From Planctomyces sp. SH-PL62 (lineage in GTDB: Bacteria; Planctomycetota; Planctomycetia; Isosphaerales; Isosphaeraceae): a DNA stretch of 64,000 nt. How positions within the stretch are numbered: the stretch's first letter is position 1; each line of letters begins with the position of its first letter. The stretch is from contig NZ_CP011273.1 of the NCBI RefSeq assembly GCF_001610895.1, positions 3,596,001 to 3,660,000 of the forward strand, read 5' to 3'. The position numbers and the translations under genes were made by a program. Positions 51,300 to 60,946 of this stretch are shown here, in pieces. The notes under the pieces were generated by a model. That model saw only the letters and a program-made list of their open reading frames with translations. It had not been told where the DNA came from and did not search any database.

Positions 51300-51959
51300 A
51301 TGTCCGTCAAGACCGAGACGTCGCCCCCCGAGACCGTGGCCGATCTCCTCGAACGCCTCGGAGACGTCCCCGCCTTCCGCGTTCGCCTGGACCCACCCCT
51401 CGGCACCGCCACCGAGCGCGACGTGGTGGAAGCCCACGATCGCGAAAACCGACTCTTCGAACTCGTCGACGGCGTCCTGGTGGAGAAGACCATGGGGTTC
51501 GAGGAATCTCGTTATGCGATCCTCCTGGCGAGCTATCTGATCGCCTTCCTCCGCGATACCGACCTCGGCGTCGTCCTGGGTGCCGACGGCACGGTGAAGC
51601 TGCTCCCCGGCCTCGTCCGCATCCCCGACGTGTCGTTCATCTCGTGGGGGCGTTATCCGAAGGGGCTGCGACCGGGCGAGATCCCCGCCGTGGCCCCCGA
51701 TTTGGCCGTTGAGATCCTGAGCAAGTCCAACACCCGCAAGGAGATGGCCCGGAAGCTCGACGAATATTTCCAGGCCGGCGTGCGGCTGGTCTGGTACGTC
51801 GACCCCAAGGCCCGCGAGGTCCGAGTCTATGAGTCCCCCGCCGACCCCGTCACCCTGACAGCCGCCGACGTCCTTGACGGCGGTGCGGTCCTCCCCGGCT
51901 TCCGCCTCCCGCTCGCCGAATGGTTCGACCAGGCCGAACGCACAGGGCCGGCCGTCTGA
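51300..51959 (+). CDS. Uma2-family (DUF820) restriction-endonuclease-fold protein
   Basis: 219 aa. Uma2/DUF820 proteins have a PD-(D/E)xK nuclease fold; seen here are ENRLFELVDGVLVEKTMG, the catalytic-type IPDVSFISWGR, and the E-x-K-like AVEILSKSNTRKEMARKLDEY followed by GVRLVWYVDPKAREVRVYE. The family is very abundant in cyanobacteria and planctomycetes, and its biological role is unknown. ATG at 51300 has GAGGA upstream. Converges with the GDPD gene, 16 bp apart. Confidence 0.9.
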   Translation: MSVKTETSPPETVADLLERLGDVPAFRVRLDPPLGTATERDVVEAHDRENRLFELVDGVLVEKTMGFEESRYAILLASYLIAFLRDTDLGVVLGADGTVKLLPGLVRIPDVSFISWGRYPKGLRPGEIPAVAPDLAVEILSKSNTRKEMARKLDEYFQAGVRLVWYVDPKAREVRVYESPADPVTLTAADVLDGGAVLPGFRLPLAEWFDQAERTGPAV

Positions 51960-51975
51960 AACGCGGCACGCCGCG

Positions 51976-52905
51976 TCAGTCCACCTGGTAATACCGGCGT
52001 ACGGCTTCCCAGGTCGCTTTCGGGTGGTCGGTGGCGAAGGACATGAAGCCGAGGTCCAGGAGCTTGGCGTAGACGTCGGGGGTAGAGCCTCCCCACGGCA
52101 GGGTCTGGTAGAGGACGCCGTGGCGGCGCAGTTCCTCGCCGCGAGCGATCAGGAACGCGTCGGACTCCTTGAACGGGTCCCGAGAGTCCCGGCGAATCTC
52201 GGCGACCGGACGCGCGAGGTTGGTGTGGATCTGGAGCTGATCGACGTCGGCGAAGTCGGTCGCGCGAAGTTCCTCGAACCGCCTGAGCAAGGCGTCCTCG
52301 CTTCCTCCCATCCAGAGCAGCGTCTTCGACTCCGGCGAAAGCGCCTTCCAGCGCCGGATCAGCGGGTAGTTGGTGGACGCCAGGATGACGCGAGACGCGA
52401 CGCCGGCCTCGGCCGCTTCCTTCGCGAGTTGGGGCAGGTCCACCTGCTTGATGTCCAGGTAGAGCCGACGCGCCGGATCGGAACCCATCGCCGCGAAGAC
52501 GTCGCGCAGCGGGCCGACGCGACGGCCCGAGAACCGTTCCCCTTTCCAGGCGCCGACGTCGAGCTTGCTCAACTCCTCGAAGGTGACGTCCCCGACCCCC
52601 TTCTTCGCCGTCTCCGCGTCCACGCCCCGCACGACGCGAGCGAACGTCGCGTCGTGGAACGGGACGATGACGCCGTCCTTGGTGGTGCGGACGTCGGCCT
52701 CCGGGATGCAGCCGAGCGACCAGCCCAGTTCGAACGCCTCGATCGTATTCTCTTCCGCCAGTTCGCCCGCTCCGCGATGCGCCTGGACGATGAACTCGCC
52801 CGGCGGGATGTGCTCGCGCACGGTCCAGGGCGGTTCGGCCCGGACGGAATGCCCGACGGCGGAAACGGCCAGCCAGAGGGGGAAACTCAGCAAGAAGCGG
52901 TGCAT
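51976..52905 (-). CDS. Secreted glycerophosphodiester phosphodiesterase
   Basis: 309 aa with a signal peptide (FLLSFPLWLAVSAVGHSVRAE). TIM-barrel GDPD motifs: VQAHRGAGELAEENTIEAFE (catalytic His-Arg and Glu), EADVRTTKDGVIVPFHD (metal ligand EAD and second His), YLDIKQ, and the C-terminal GFMSFATDHP. It hydrolyses glycerophosphodiesters to glycerol-3-phosphate and an alcohol. Downstream of a secreted GH99-like gene by 31 nt, probably the same transcript. Confidence 0.93.
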   Translation of the reverse strand: MHRFLLSFPLWLAVSAVGHSVRAEPPWTVREHIPPGEFIVQAHRGAGELAEENTIEAFELGWSLGCIPEADVRTTKDGVIVPFHDATFARVVRGVDAETAKKGVGDVTFEELSKLDVGAWKGERFSGRRVGPLRDVFAAMGSDPARRLYLDIKQVDLPQLAKEAAEAGVASRVILASTNYPLIRRWKALSPESKTLLWMGGSEDALLRRFEELRATDFADVDQLQIHTNLARPVAEIRRDSRDPFKESDAFLIARGEELRRHGVLYQTLPWGGSTPDVYAKLLDLGFMSFATDHPKATWEAVRRYYQVD

Positions 52906-52936
52906 GGGGTCGGTCCTGGGAGGAGCCGGATCGGGG

Positions 52937-54706
52937 TCATTCGGCCCACGTCGCCCGGTAGTTGAATCGGTCGTTGGGAGCGGCGTCGCCGTCGAGGGTG
53001 AAGGTCGAGGCGTCGCCGCCGATCGGGACGTTGTCGAGCCACTTGAAGTCGAAGGCGACTCGCCTGGAGCCGTCGCCGGGGAAGTCCAAGCCCAGGGCGG
53101 AGCGGGGAAGGGCCAGTTCCAGCTCGTTCCCGTCGAAGGCGACCGCGGCGGCGGCGTCCAGCGGCTCGGTCGCGCCGTCGGGCTTGAGGCGCTCGACGGT
53201 CGCCATGCCGTCGACGATCTGCTCGCGGTTGACGACGAGGTCGTAGCCCAGCCAGCCGGTCTTCGGGTCGTGGTCCGCGTCGATGCAGAGCGTCATCCAG
53301 CGCTCGGCGGGCGCGGTGAGGGGTTCGCGAGTCCTGATGTAAAAAAAGACGAATTCGTCGCCGGGCGCGACCTTCGCAGCCATCAGGTCGTTGCGGCCGG
53401 TCTCGTTGACGAAGTCGGGCTCGCCTTTCCAGCCGGGGTGCCGGCGTCGGGCCGGATCGCCGATCGTGTCGCGGAATTCGGGGGCGGCGGCCTTCCAGTC
53501 GCCGAACGCGCCGTCGACCCGGACCTTGGCCTTCGCCACGTCGGCCGGCTTGCGCACCCCCTTGTAGCGCCGGACCTCGGAGACGAGCTGGTAATAGTAC
53601 GCGTCGCCGAAGCCCCCCTTCACCGGCTCGATGTCGCGCGAGTACTCCGGCGTGTACTGGTCGACGAAGAACGTGCCGCCCGGCTTGAGCCGGACGCCCC
53701 CCATCGACATCTCCCCCTTGGGGTCGATGAACCGCTGGGCGATCCATTCGTTCCAGCCGGTGATGAAGACGAACGGAGGATCGACCTCGCGGGCCCGCTT
53801 CCACTGCTCGGCGAAGTAGAGCCCGCGCTCGGGGTGGCGTTCCTCGGGCGGCGGCTGCTTGCCGTCGTGGAAGCTCCGGCCGATGTTCCCCGTGGGGTGC
53901 TGCGCGACGGTCACGGAGATCTGCTCGGGCTTGTCGGGTGCCTCATGCCAGCCGGGGGTCTGGGGCGAGTTGTCGAGCCAGGGCCAACGGTCGCGGCCGT
54001 CGCCGAACCAGGAATGCCCCTTCGTCCAGGCCCAGGAGCGGCGGATCGTGAAGAAGTCCTTGACCTCGTCGCTCAGGCCGTCGGTCGGCGCGAGGATCAG
54101 GGGCTTGCCGCCCCAGGCGAACCAGTGCTCACGGCCCTTCCCCGGCTTGTAAAAAGTCTTGTAGAGATGTTCGACCGTCCTGGCGCTCGCCGAGTTCGTC
54201 AGGAACGCGATCCGGGGCGTCCGCTGGCCGGACGCGCGGAACTCGTCGAGGACCTTCAGCACGGCGTCGCGCACCGAGTCGTACGTCAGGGCGTTGGTGA
54301 CGTCGAAGAACAGGACGTCGACGTCGGCGTCGTTGAGCATCTGAATATGCTTTCGGATGACGTACGCATCGTCGTCCCGATAGTAGCCGAACAGCGGCTC
54401 GGCCCAGTGGTGGAACGCCTGGTTGGGCCCGAACTTCGGGTCGTCCGGGTTCGCCGCCAGGATCTTGGAGAGGTCGTAGACGGGGTTCTGCCCCTCGCTC
54501 CAGAGGAAGTAGAAGATCCCCGTGGTCCGATCCGCGCGGGGCGGCCCCGCCTCGTCGAACCCCGGCGTCGTCCGCCCGAGCCCGTCCGTGGCCGTCCAGG
54601 TGTCGGCCATCACGTCCCAGACGAGGTCGTCGGCCCCTCTCACCATCTGCGACGAGACGAAGGCGAGCGCCGCCGCCAGGGCGGGCGCGATCTGGAGGAA
54701 TCTCAT
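52937..54706 (-). CDS. Secreted GH71/GH99-like glycoside hydrolase with C-terminal beta-sandwich
   Basis: 589 aa from the ATG at 54706, with a signal peptide (LQIAPALAAALAFVSSQMVRGA). The catalytic-like part resembles GH99/GH71 barrels (GIFYFLWSEGQNPVYDLSK, YVIRKHIQMLNDADVDVLFF, FITGWNEWIAQRF); these families cleave alpha-mannan or alpha-1,3-glucan. The C-terminal part (about 400-589) resembles a family-9-type carbohydrate-binding sandwich (VRVDGAFGDWKAAAPEFRD, WMTLCIDADHDPKTGWLGYD). First gene of a pair with GDPD. Substrate not predictable. Confidence 0.8.
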   Translation of the reverse strand: MRFLQIAPALAAALAFVSSQMVRGADDLVWDVMADTWTATDGLGRTTPGFDEAGPPRADRTTGIFYFLWSEGQNPVYDLSKILAANPDDPKFGPNQAFHHWAEPLFGYYRDDDAYVIRKHIQMLNDADVDVLFFDVTNALTYDSVRDAVLKVLDEFRASGQRTPRIAFLTNSASARTVEHLYKTFYKPGKGREHWFAWGGKPLILAPTDGLSDEVKDFFTIRRSWAWTKGHSWFGDGRDRWPWLDNSPQTPGWHEAPDKPEQISVTVAQHPTGNIGRSFHDGKQPPPEERHPERGLYFAEQWKRAREVDPPFVFITGWNEWIAQRFIDPKGEMSMGGVRLKPGGTFFVDQYTPEYSRDIEPVKGGFGDAYYYQLVSEVRRYKGVRKPADVAKAKVRVDGAFGDWKAAAPEFRDTIGDPARRRHPGWKGEPDFVNETGRNDLMAAKVAPGDEFVFFYIRTREPLTAPAERWMTLCIDADHDPKTGWLGYDLVVNREQIVDGMATVERLKPDGATEPLDAAAAVAFDGNELELALPRSALGLDFPGDGSRRVAFDFKWLDNVPIGGDASTFTLDGDAAPNDRFNYRATWAE

Positions 54707-55298
54707 GGGGGCATCCTCATGCGGCGGGGGAGGGCGTCGGTGCGAAATCGGGCGGGAAGGGGGCGTTTCGTGCGCGGGAGCCGCTCCAATCGAGCGAAGC
54801 GTCGCATTGTCAGCTTGGAGGACTCCGTCCCCGGCCTGTTCCTTGGCAATGTAGTCTCGGTTCCTTCGGCGATCAAGCGCCCGACGCCCCGCGCGCCGGG
54901 CGTGACCCGCCGAGAAGTGCCATTTCGGACGATCAGTCCCTCGGACGGGAAAGCGGCCGTTCGGCGGCGGATGGGGGCGACGAGCACGCAAGCCGACGCA
55001 TCTTCCCTTCGTCCGCGATGAAGGTCCCCCTCATCCGGCCTGCGGCCACCCCCACCAGGGGGGAAGGCATGATCGCGCCAGCATTCCTTCCTTCCCTCGC
55101 GGCGGACGAGGTGGACCTCGTCCAGGCTTCGGCCGCCTCCTACGCAGATCGCGCGAGGCGTCGAAAGCGCACGAACGAACCCAATTTTCTCGAGGCGTGC
55201 GGAGGGGGATTCTCGCTTCCTGGAGCGGCCGGGCACGTCCGGAGAGGTCCGTTGCGGCCTGGGTTGGTTCGCGCGAACGAACCCAATACCGGCTCGTC
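54707..55298. other. 592-bp intergenic region with repeat-like elements
   Basis: No convincing gene. It holds a REP-like phrase (CCCCTCATCCGGCCTGCGG at 55028-55046). It also has a 26-nt near-palindrome at 55260-55285, and the 14-mer CGAACGAACCCAAT twice (55172-55185 and 55274-55287). Upstream of the GH99-like gene and downstream of ruvC. Confidence 0.5.
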
Positions 55299-55877
55299 CT
55301 ACATCCCCTTGAGGCTCCGCAGGGTGCGGCCGATCTGGAAGTGGCAGAGGGCCAGGGCGCAGGCGTCGGCGACGTCGTGGGGCTCGGGGAGTTCGTCCAG
55401 GCCCAGTTCGGTCTGGATGGCGCGCTGCATCTGTTCCTTGGGGGCGCGGCCGCTGCCGGTGAGGGTCTTCTTGACCCGGGCCGCGGCGTAGCCGAAGACG
55501 GGGATGCCCCGCGAGGCGGCGGCCAGGACGATGACGCCCCGGGCGTGGCCCATCAGGATCGCCGTGCGCGGGAACTTCACGTGGCTGTGCACCTGCTCCA
55601 GCGCCAGGGCGCCGGGCGGGTACGCGGCCAGCAGCTCGACGACGTTGCGATGGAGGTAGTCCAGACGTTGCCCCATGGCCCGGCTCGACGAGCCGGGACG
55701 GATCACGCCGGCCTCGACCACGACCGGCCCGCGCGGGCCGGGGTCGACGACCGCGTAGCCCGTCACGTTGAGGCCCGGGTCGATGCCGACGACCCGGCTC
55801 CAGACCGGCGGGCTCGCGCCGTCGCCGGGCTTGACGGCGTCGAGGCTCCCTTCGGACTCGCACGATCGGGACGTCAT
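55299..55877 (-). CDS. ruvC: Holliday junction resolvase RuvC
   Basis: 192 aa. RNase H-fold nuclease that cuts Holliday junctions with RuvAB. Catalytic Asp33 in VVGIDPGLNVTGYAVV, Glu in LALEQVHSHVKFPRTAILMG, and the C-terminal acids in HDVADACALALCH. The ATG at 55877 has a strong GGAGGAG; it adds a 28-residue leader relative to E. coli RuvC, so a start nearer residue 28 is possible. Last of ispF-cysS-ruvC, 58 nt after cysS. Confidence 0.93.
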   Translation of the reverse strand: MTSRSCESEGSLDAVKPGDGASPPVWSRVVGIDPGLNVTGYAVVDPGPRGPVVVEAGVIRPGSSSRAMGQRLDYLHRNVVELLAAYPPGALALEQVHSHVKFPRTAILMGHARGVIVLAAASRGIPVFGYAAARVKKTLTGSGRAPKEQMQRAIQTELGLDELPEPHDVADACALALCHFQIGRTLRSLKGM

Positions 55878-55935
55878 CGGGGCGACTCCTCCGTCGGGAG
55901 ACGAGGCGGTTCTGGGCCGCCCCCGGGCTCTCAAC

Positions 55936-57405
<1,470 letters not shown>

Positions 57406-57462
57406 GGGATTCGCGTGCTCTCGCGGGGAAGGAAGGGGGCAGGGGGGCCGCGGTCCGGGGCG

Positions 57463-57948
57463 TCAACGCCCGGGGTCGATCGGCTCGATCAGGACGACGG
57501 CGTGACAGGAGATCGCCTCGGCCCGGCCGACCGGCCCGACGTGCTCGCCGGTCTTGGCCTTGACGTTGACGGCCCCGTCGGGGAGCCCGAGGAGCCTCGC
57601 CAGGTTGGCGCGAAGCATCGCCTTGTGGGGGCCGAGCTTGGGAGCCTGGGCGTGGACGATGACGTCGCAGTTCACCGGCTTCCAGCCCTCGGCGGCGATC
57701 AGGGCGACGACCTCGGCGAGGAGCCGGGTGCTGTCCAGGTCGCGCCATTCGGGGGCGGTGTCGGGGTAATGCTCGCCGATGTCTCCCAGGGCGGCGGCGC
57801 CGAGGAGGGCGTCGGCCACGGCGTGACAGACGACGTCGGCGTCGGAATGCCCGGCCAGGCCCAGCGGGTGCTCGATCCGGAGGCCCCCCAGGATCAGCGG
57901 CCGACCTTCCACCAGGCGATGCGTGTCGTGACCGATTCCTACGCGCAC
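57463..57948 (-). CDS. ispF: 2-C-methyl-D-erythritol 2,4-cyclodiphosphate synthase
   Basis: 161 aa from a GTG at 57948 with GGGAAG upstream, which matches the family length; longer frames to 58035 add a non-conserved Gly/Arg-rich leader. Makes MEcPP in the MEP isoprenoid pathway. Zinc ligands Asp8, His10 and His42 in GIGHDTHRL and HSDADVVCHAV, plus the CDP-binding GDIGEHYPDTAPEW and the C-terminal KAKTGEHVGPVGR. First gene of the ispF-cysS-ruvC operon. Confidence 0.94.
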   Translation of the reverse strand: MRVGIGHDTHRLVEGRPLILGGLRIEHPLGLAGHSDADVVCHAVADALLGAAALGDIGEHYPDTAPEWRDLDSTRLLAEVVALIAAEGWKPVNCDVIVHAQAPKLGPHKAMLRANLARLLGLPDGAVNVKAKTGEHVGPVGRAEAISCHAVVLIEPIDPGR

Positions 57949-58245
57949 GGGTCCGCTTCCCAACCTCTCTTCGCCGGGGCGGCCCAGCCCCCGGAGGGTG
58001 CCGGCCCGCCCCGACAGGGATTCGACGCCCCTCACGCCGTCGGCGGTCGGGACGCATCGCGATGCGCACGAGATGGTACCCGGTGCGCCCAGTGCTGACT
58101 ATCCCAACGGGACCCTCGGCCGACCGTTCCCATTTTGAAGGTTTGCCCATTCGAGCTGGGAATTTTGGGAAGAGAAGGTTCAGGTCCTGTACTTTTGATT
58201 AGACCATCGGCAATCCGCGTCGGGATCCTTAAATAAAATCAAGGC

Positions 58246-58274
58246 TAGTCAATCAAAGGGTTTGCGGCTATTCT
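58246..58274 (+). promoter_or_regulatory. Candidate promoter of csrA
   Basis: TAGTCA at 58246-58251, a 17-bp spacer, then TATTCT at 58269-58274; leader of about 165 nt before csrA. The -35 box is identical to that of the rpsU candidate promoter. It lies in the 496-bp gap 57949-58444, which is AT-rich around 58150-58290 and holds no gene I can support. Confidence 0.5.
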
Positions 58275-58444
58275 CAGGATAATCCGAGGTGACTTCGGCA
58301 TCCCGGCTGCTTAGAGTGAACCGTGTCAAGGGCGACCCAGGCTGGGGGTTCGAGACACGAAACCGGAAAGGCTTCGTAAGGAACCCGGCGAAGGACGCTA
58401 ACTCAATCGCAAGACGCTACAGCCATCGAGCAAGGAGGAACGTG

Positions 58445-58639
58445 ATGCTGGTTCTCAGCCGCAAGGTCAATGAGAAGATCGTCATCGACGGTGGAATCGT
58501 GCTGACGGTGGTCAAGATCGAGGGCGGCCAGGTCCGCATCGGCATCGAAGCCCCTGGCCACGTGAAGATCTACCGCGAAGAGCTGCTCGTCAAGCAGACC
58601 GCGGATCGCCACGCCGAGCCGGCCCTGGCCGGGGTCTGA
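58445..58639 (+). CDS. csrA: Carbon storage regulator CsrA
   Basis: 64 aa, typical CsrA. RNA-binding dimer that represses or stabilises target mRNAs at GGA sites. The full canonical beginning LVLSRKVNEKIVIDGGI and IGIEAPGHVKIYREEL are present. A very strong AAGGAGG lies 8 nt before the ATG; since CsrA binds GGA, the leader (GGAGGA) could allow self-repression. Not linked to flagellar genes here; rpsU is the next gene in the same direction. Confidence 0.96.
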   Translation: MLVLSRKVNEKIVIDGGIVLTVVKIEGGQVRIGIEAPGHVKIYREELLVKQTADRHAEPALAGV

Positions 58640-58820
58640 GTCTTCCCTCGGACCCCCCACCTGACGACGGTTGGAGTTGGATCGGCGATCCAGGTCGGCG
58701 GACATGAGCCCGCCTCCGAGTTTCCGGCGCCGGGGACGCCCCTGGCCAGACCTCGCCGCGGCCGGAAAACCTCGCCTCGAGATCCGACGCGAATTCGCGT
58801 GGAAGGACCGAAGCTGAAGC

Positions 58821-58849
58821 TAGTCAAAGGCGACCCCCCTGGGTATACT
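58821..58849 (+). promoter_or_regulatory. Promoter of rpsU
   Basis: TAGTCA at 58821-58826, a 17-bp spacer, then TATACT at 58844-58849, giving a leader of about 210 nt before rpsU. It lies in the 424-bp gap 58640-59063. An 80-codon open frame there (58799-59041) overlaps the promoter itself and shows no family features, so I do not call it a gene. Confidence 0.6.
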
Positions 58850-59063
58850 TTGGATTTCTCGCCGGTACCTGCGACCCGCGACGCCGAAGGCGGAGCCCCG
58901 GGCCCCCAGCCCGAAGTCGGCTCCCGACCTGGCCTGGAGGCCGCGTCGAAGCCCGGAGTGCGGTCGATTCGCAAGGCTCGCGGGTGTTTGAGTTCCTCGG
59001 GGCCGCCGGTTTGGAAGGCGCTACCGGTCCGATCCAACTGAAGGGAAATGAGGGAAGATCAAC

Positions 59064-59258
59064 GTGGTGAAGTTACGGGTTCGCGCGGGAGAGTCGATCC
59101 AGGAAGCAGTCCGACGGTTCCGCAAGCTCTGCGAGCGGAGCGGGCTCCGCAAAGAGATGCGCCGGAAGGCGTACTATGAGAAGCCCAGCGAGCGGCGCCG
59201 TCGCGAGGAACTGAAGCGACTCCGCAAGGCTCGCCAGCACCAGAGCTCCCGGGTCTGA
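59064..59258 (+). CDS. rpsU: 30S ribosomal protein S21
   Basis: 64 aa, very basic, with the bS21 pattern [23 protein letters not shown] and [22 protein letters not shown]. Binds the 30S platform near the anti-Shine-Dalgarno end of 16S rRNA. Starts at GTG 59064 or the adjacent GTG 59067; GAGGGAAG lies upstream. Preceded by its own promoter and a roughly 210-nt leader. Confidence 0.95.
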   Translation: MVKLRVRAGESIQEAVRRFRKLCERSGLRKEMRRKAYYEKPSERRRREELKRLRKARQHQSSRV

Positions 59259-59294
59259 CCCGCGACGATCCGGCCTGACGATCCCGTCTCGCCC

Positions 59295-59369
59295 TTCGAA
59301 CGAATCAGGACCGCCCGGCGGCGCCAGGAGTTTCGTCTCCTCGCGCCGCCGGGCGGTGCTTCGTTCGAA
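59295..59369 (+). terminator. 75-nt two-part hairpin after rpsU
   Basis: Outer arms TTCGAACGAA/TTCGTTCGAA (59295-59304 and 59360-59369) and inner 15-bp arms ACCGCCCGGCGGCGC/GCGCCGCCGGGCGGT (59310-59324 and 59343-59357), with a further AGGAG/CTCCT pairing in the loop. No T-run follows. It is 37 nt after the rpsU stop and should strongly slow or end transcription. Confidence 0.6.
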
Positions 59370-59375
59370 TCCGCC

Positions 59376-59407
59376 CGGCTCGGCTCGAATGCGGTCGAGC
59401 CGAGCCG
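59376..59407. terminator. 13-bp hairpin between rpsU and purB ends
   Basis: CGGCTCGGCTCGA (59376-59388) pairs perfectly with 59395-59407 around a 6-nt loop. It lies just past the purB stop codon on the minus strand, so it likely marks the purB 3' end; T-runs are lacking on both sides. Confidence 0.45.
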
Positions 59408-59425
59408 AAGCTCATGCCGAGGCTC

Positions 59426-60856
59426 TCAGACGTGGACCTCGGCCGTGGTCGCGGCGCGGCCGGCGTAGCGTCGGCGGATCGGCTCGATCTCGGCTTCCAG
59501 GAACTCGTCGACCTGGGCGGACGAGCGGCCCGTGAAGCGGACCGGGTCCATGATCCCTTCGAAGTCCAGTTTCGGGAACGCCGAGTCGTTGCGAAGACGG
59601 TCGACCAGGTCGTTCACGCCGGCCCCAACCTTCATCCGCGCCGCGGCCTCCAGTGAGTGAACCCGGATCCGCTCGTGGAGCGCCTGGCGGTCGCCCCCGG
59701 CCTGGACGGCCGCCATAAGCAGGTTCTCGGTCGCCATGAACGGCAGTTGCTCGGCCAGGTGCCTGGCGATGACCGGCGGGTGGACCACCAGCCCGGGGAC
59801 GACGTTGTTATAGAGCGTGAGGACCGCGTCGATCCCCAGGAACGCCTGGGGCATGATCAGCCGCCGGATGGCGCTGTCGTCGAGGGTCCGCTCCAGCCAC
59901 TGGGTCGCCGCCGTGTCGGCGATGCCCGGGACCTGGCTCATGACGTACCGGGCGAGCGAGCACATCCGCTCGGCTCGCATCGGGTTCCGCTTGTAGGCCA
60001 TGGCCGACGAGCCGATCTGTTCGGCCTCGAAGGGCTCCTCGACTTCCTGTTCATGGGCCAAAAGCCGGAGGTCCATGCCGAAGCGGTGCGCCGATTCGGC
60101 GATCGAGGCCAGGGAGGCGACGGTCAGCGAGTCCACCTTGCGGGAGTACGTCTGGCCCGACACCGCGTACGTCTTGTCGAAATCGAAGGCGGCCGCGACC
60201 CGGGCGTCCAGCTCGCGGACCTTGGCGTGGTCGCCGTCGAACAGGGCGAGGAAGCTCGCCTGCGTCCCGGTGGTCCCCTTGACGCCCAGGAACCGCAGGT
60301 CGTCCAGCCGACGCTCGATCTCGCCGAGGTCGAGGACCAGTTCATAGCACCAGAGGGTCGCCCGCTTGCCGACCGTCACCAGCTGGGCGGGCTGGAAGTG
60401 GGTGTAACCGAGGCAGGGGAGGTCTTTCCAGCGAGCGGCGAAGTCGGCCAGGGCTTCGATCGCCCCCACGAGCTGGTCGCGGACCAGGGTCAGGGCCGAT
60501 CGGGTGAGGATGAGGTCGGTGTTGTCGGTGACGTAGCAGCTCGTCGCGCCCAGGTGGATGATCGCCCGTGCGGCCGGGGCGGCGTCGCCGAAGGCGTGGA
60601 CGTGGGCCATCACGTCGTGGCGGAACCGCCGCTCGTAGGCCTCGGCGGCGGGGAAGTCGATCGCCTCGACCGCGGCCCGCATCGCCGCGATCTGATCCTC
60701 GGAGATGTTCAGGCCGAGGGCGCGTTCGGCCTCGGCGAGGGCCACCCAGAGACGACGCCAGGTCGAGAACTTGACCTGCGGCGACCACAGGTGGGCCATC
60801 TCGCGACTGGCGTAGCGCTGGATCAGGGGGTTGTCGTAGGTCTGATAGTCTTTCAT
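59426..60856 (-). CDS. purB: Adenylosuccinate lyase, animal-type
   Basis: 476 aa. Acts twice in purine synthesis (SAICAR to AICAR, adenylosuccinate to AMP). Fumarase-superfamily signature [20 protein letters not shown] (about 282-301), catalytic His in YTHFQPAQ (His153), and QTYSRKVD. The stretches [31 protein letters not shown] and ELPFMATEN agree closely with the animal ADSL sequence as I remember it, more than with E. coli or Bacillus PurB. ATG at 60856 chosen; a TTG five codons earlier is possible. Follows the dehydrogenase gene by 90 nt. Confidence 0.95.
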   Translation of the reverse strand: MKDYQTYDNPLIQRYASREMAHLWSPQVKFSTWRRLWVALAEAERALGLNISEDQIAAMRAAVEAIDFPAAEAYERRFRHDVMAHVHAFGDAAPAARAIIHLGATSCYVTDNTDLILTRSALTLVRDQLVGAIEALADFAARWKDLPCLGYTHFQPAQLVTVGKRATLWCYELVLDLGEIERRLDDLRFLGVKGTTGTQASFLALFDGDHAKVRELDARVAAAFDFDKTYAVSGQTYSRKVDSLTVASLASIAESAHRFGMDLRLLAHEQEVEEPFEAEQIGSSAMAYKRNPMRAERMCSLARYVMSQVPGIADTAATQWLERTLDDSAIRRLIMPQAFLGIDAVLTLYNNVVPGLVVHPPVIARHLAEQLPFMATENLLMAAVQAGGDRQALHERIRVHSLEAAARMKVGAGVNDLVDRLRNDSAFPKLDFEGIMDPVRFTGRSSAQVDEFLEAEIEPIRRRYAGRAATTAEVHV

Positions 60857-60946
60857 GGGCCGATCGATCAATGGAAGGGGGGCGAAGGGGGGGATCGGGC
60901 GAGGGCGAACGTCGACGTCTCGGCTCGCCCGCGAGTCCGGGTCGGG

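Noticed and set aside
58799-59041. 80-codon frame upstream of rpsU
   Set aside because: It overlaps the rpsU promoter and leader, starts at GTG without a ribosome site, and has no features.
59359-59371. tRNA-like T-arm TTCGAATCC
   Set aside because: Part of the large hairpin after rpsU; no acceptor stem, anticodon arm or CCA end.
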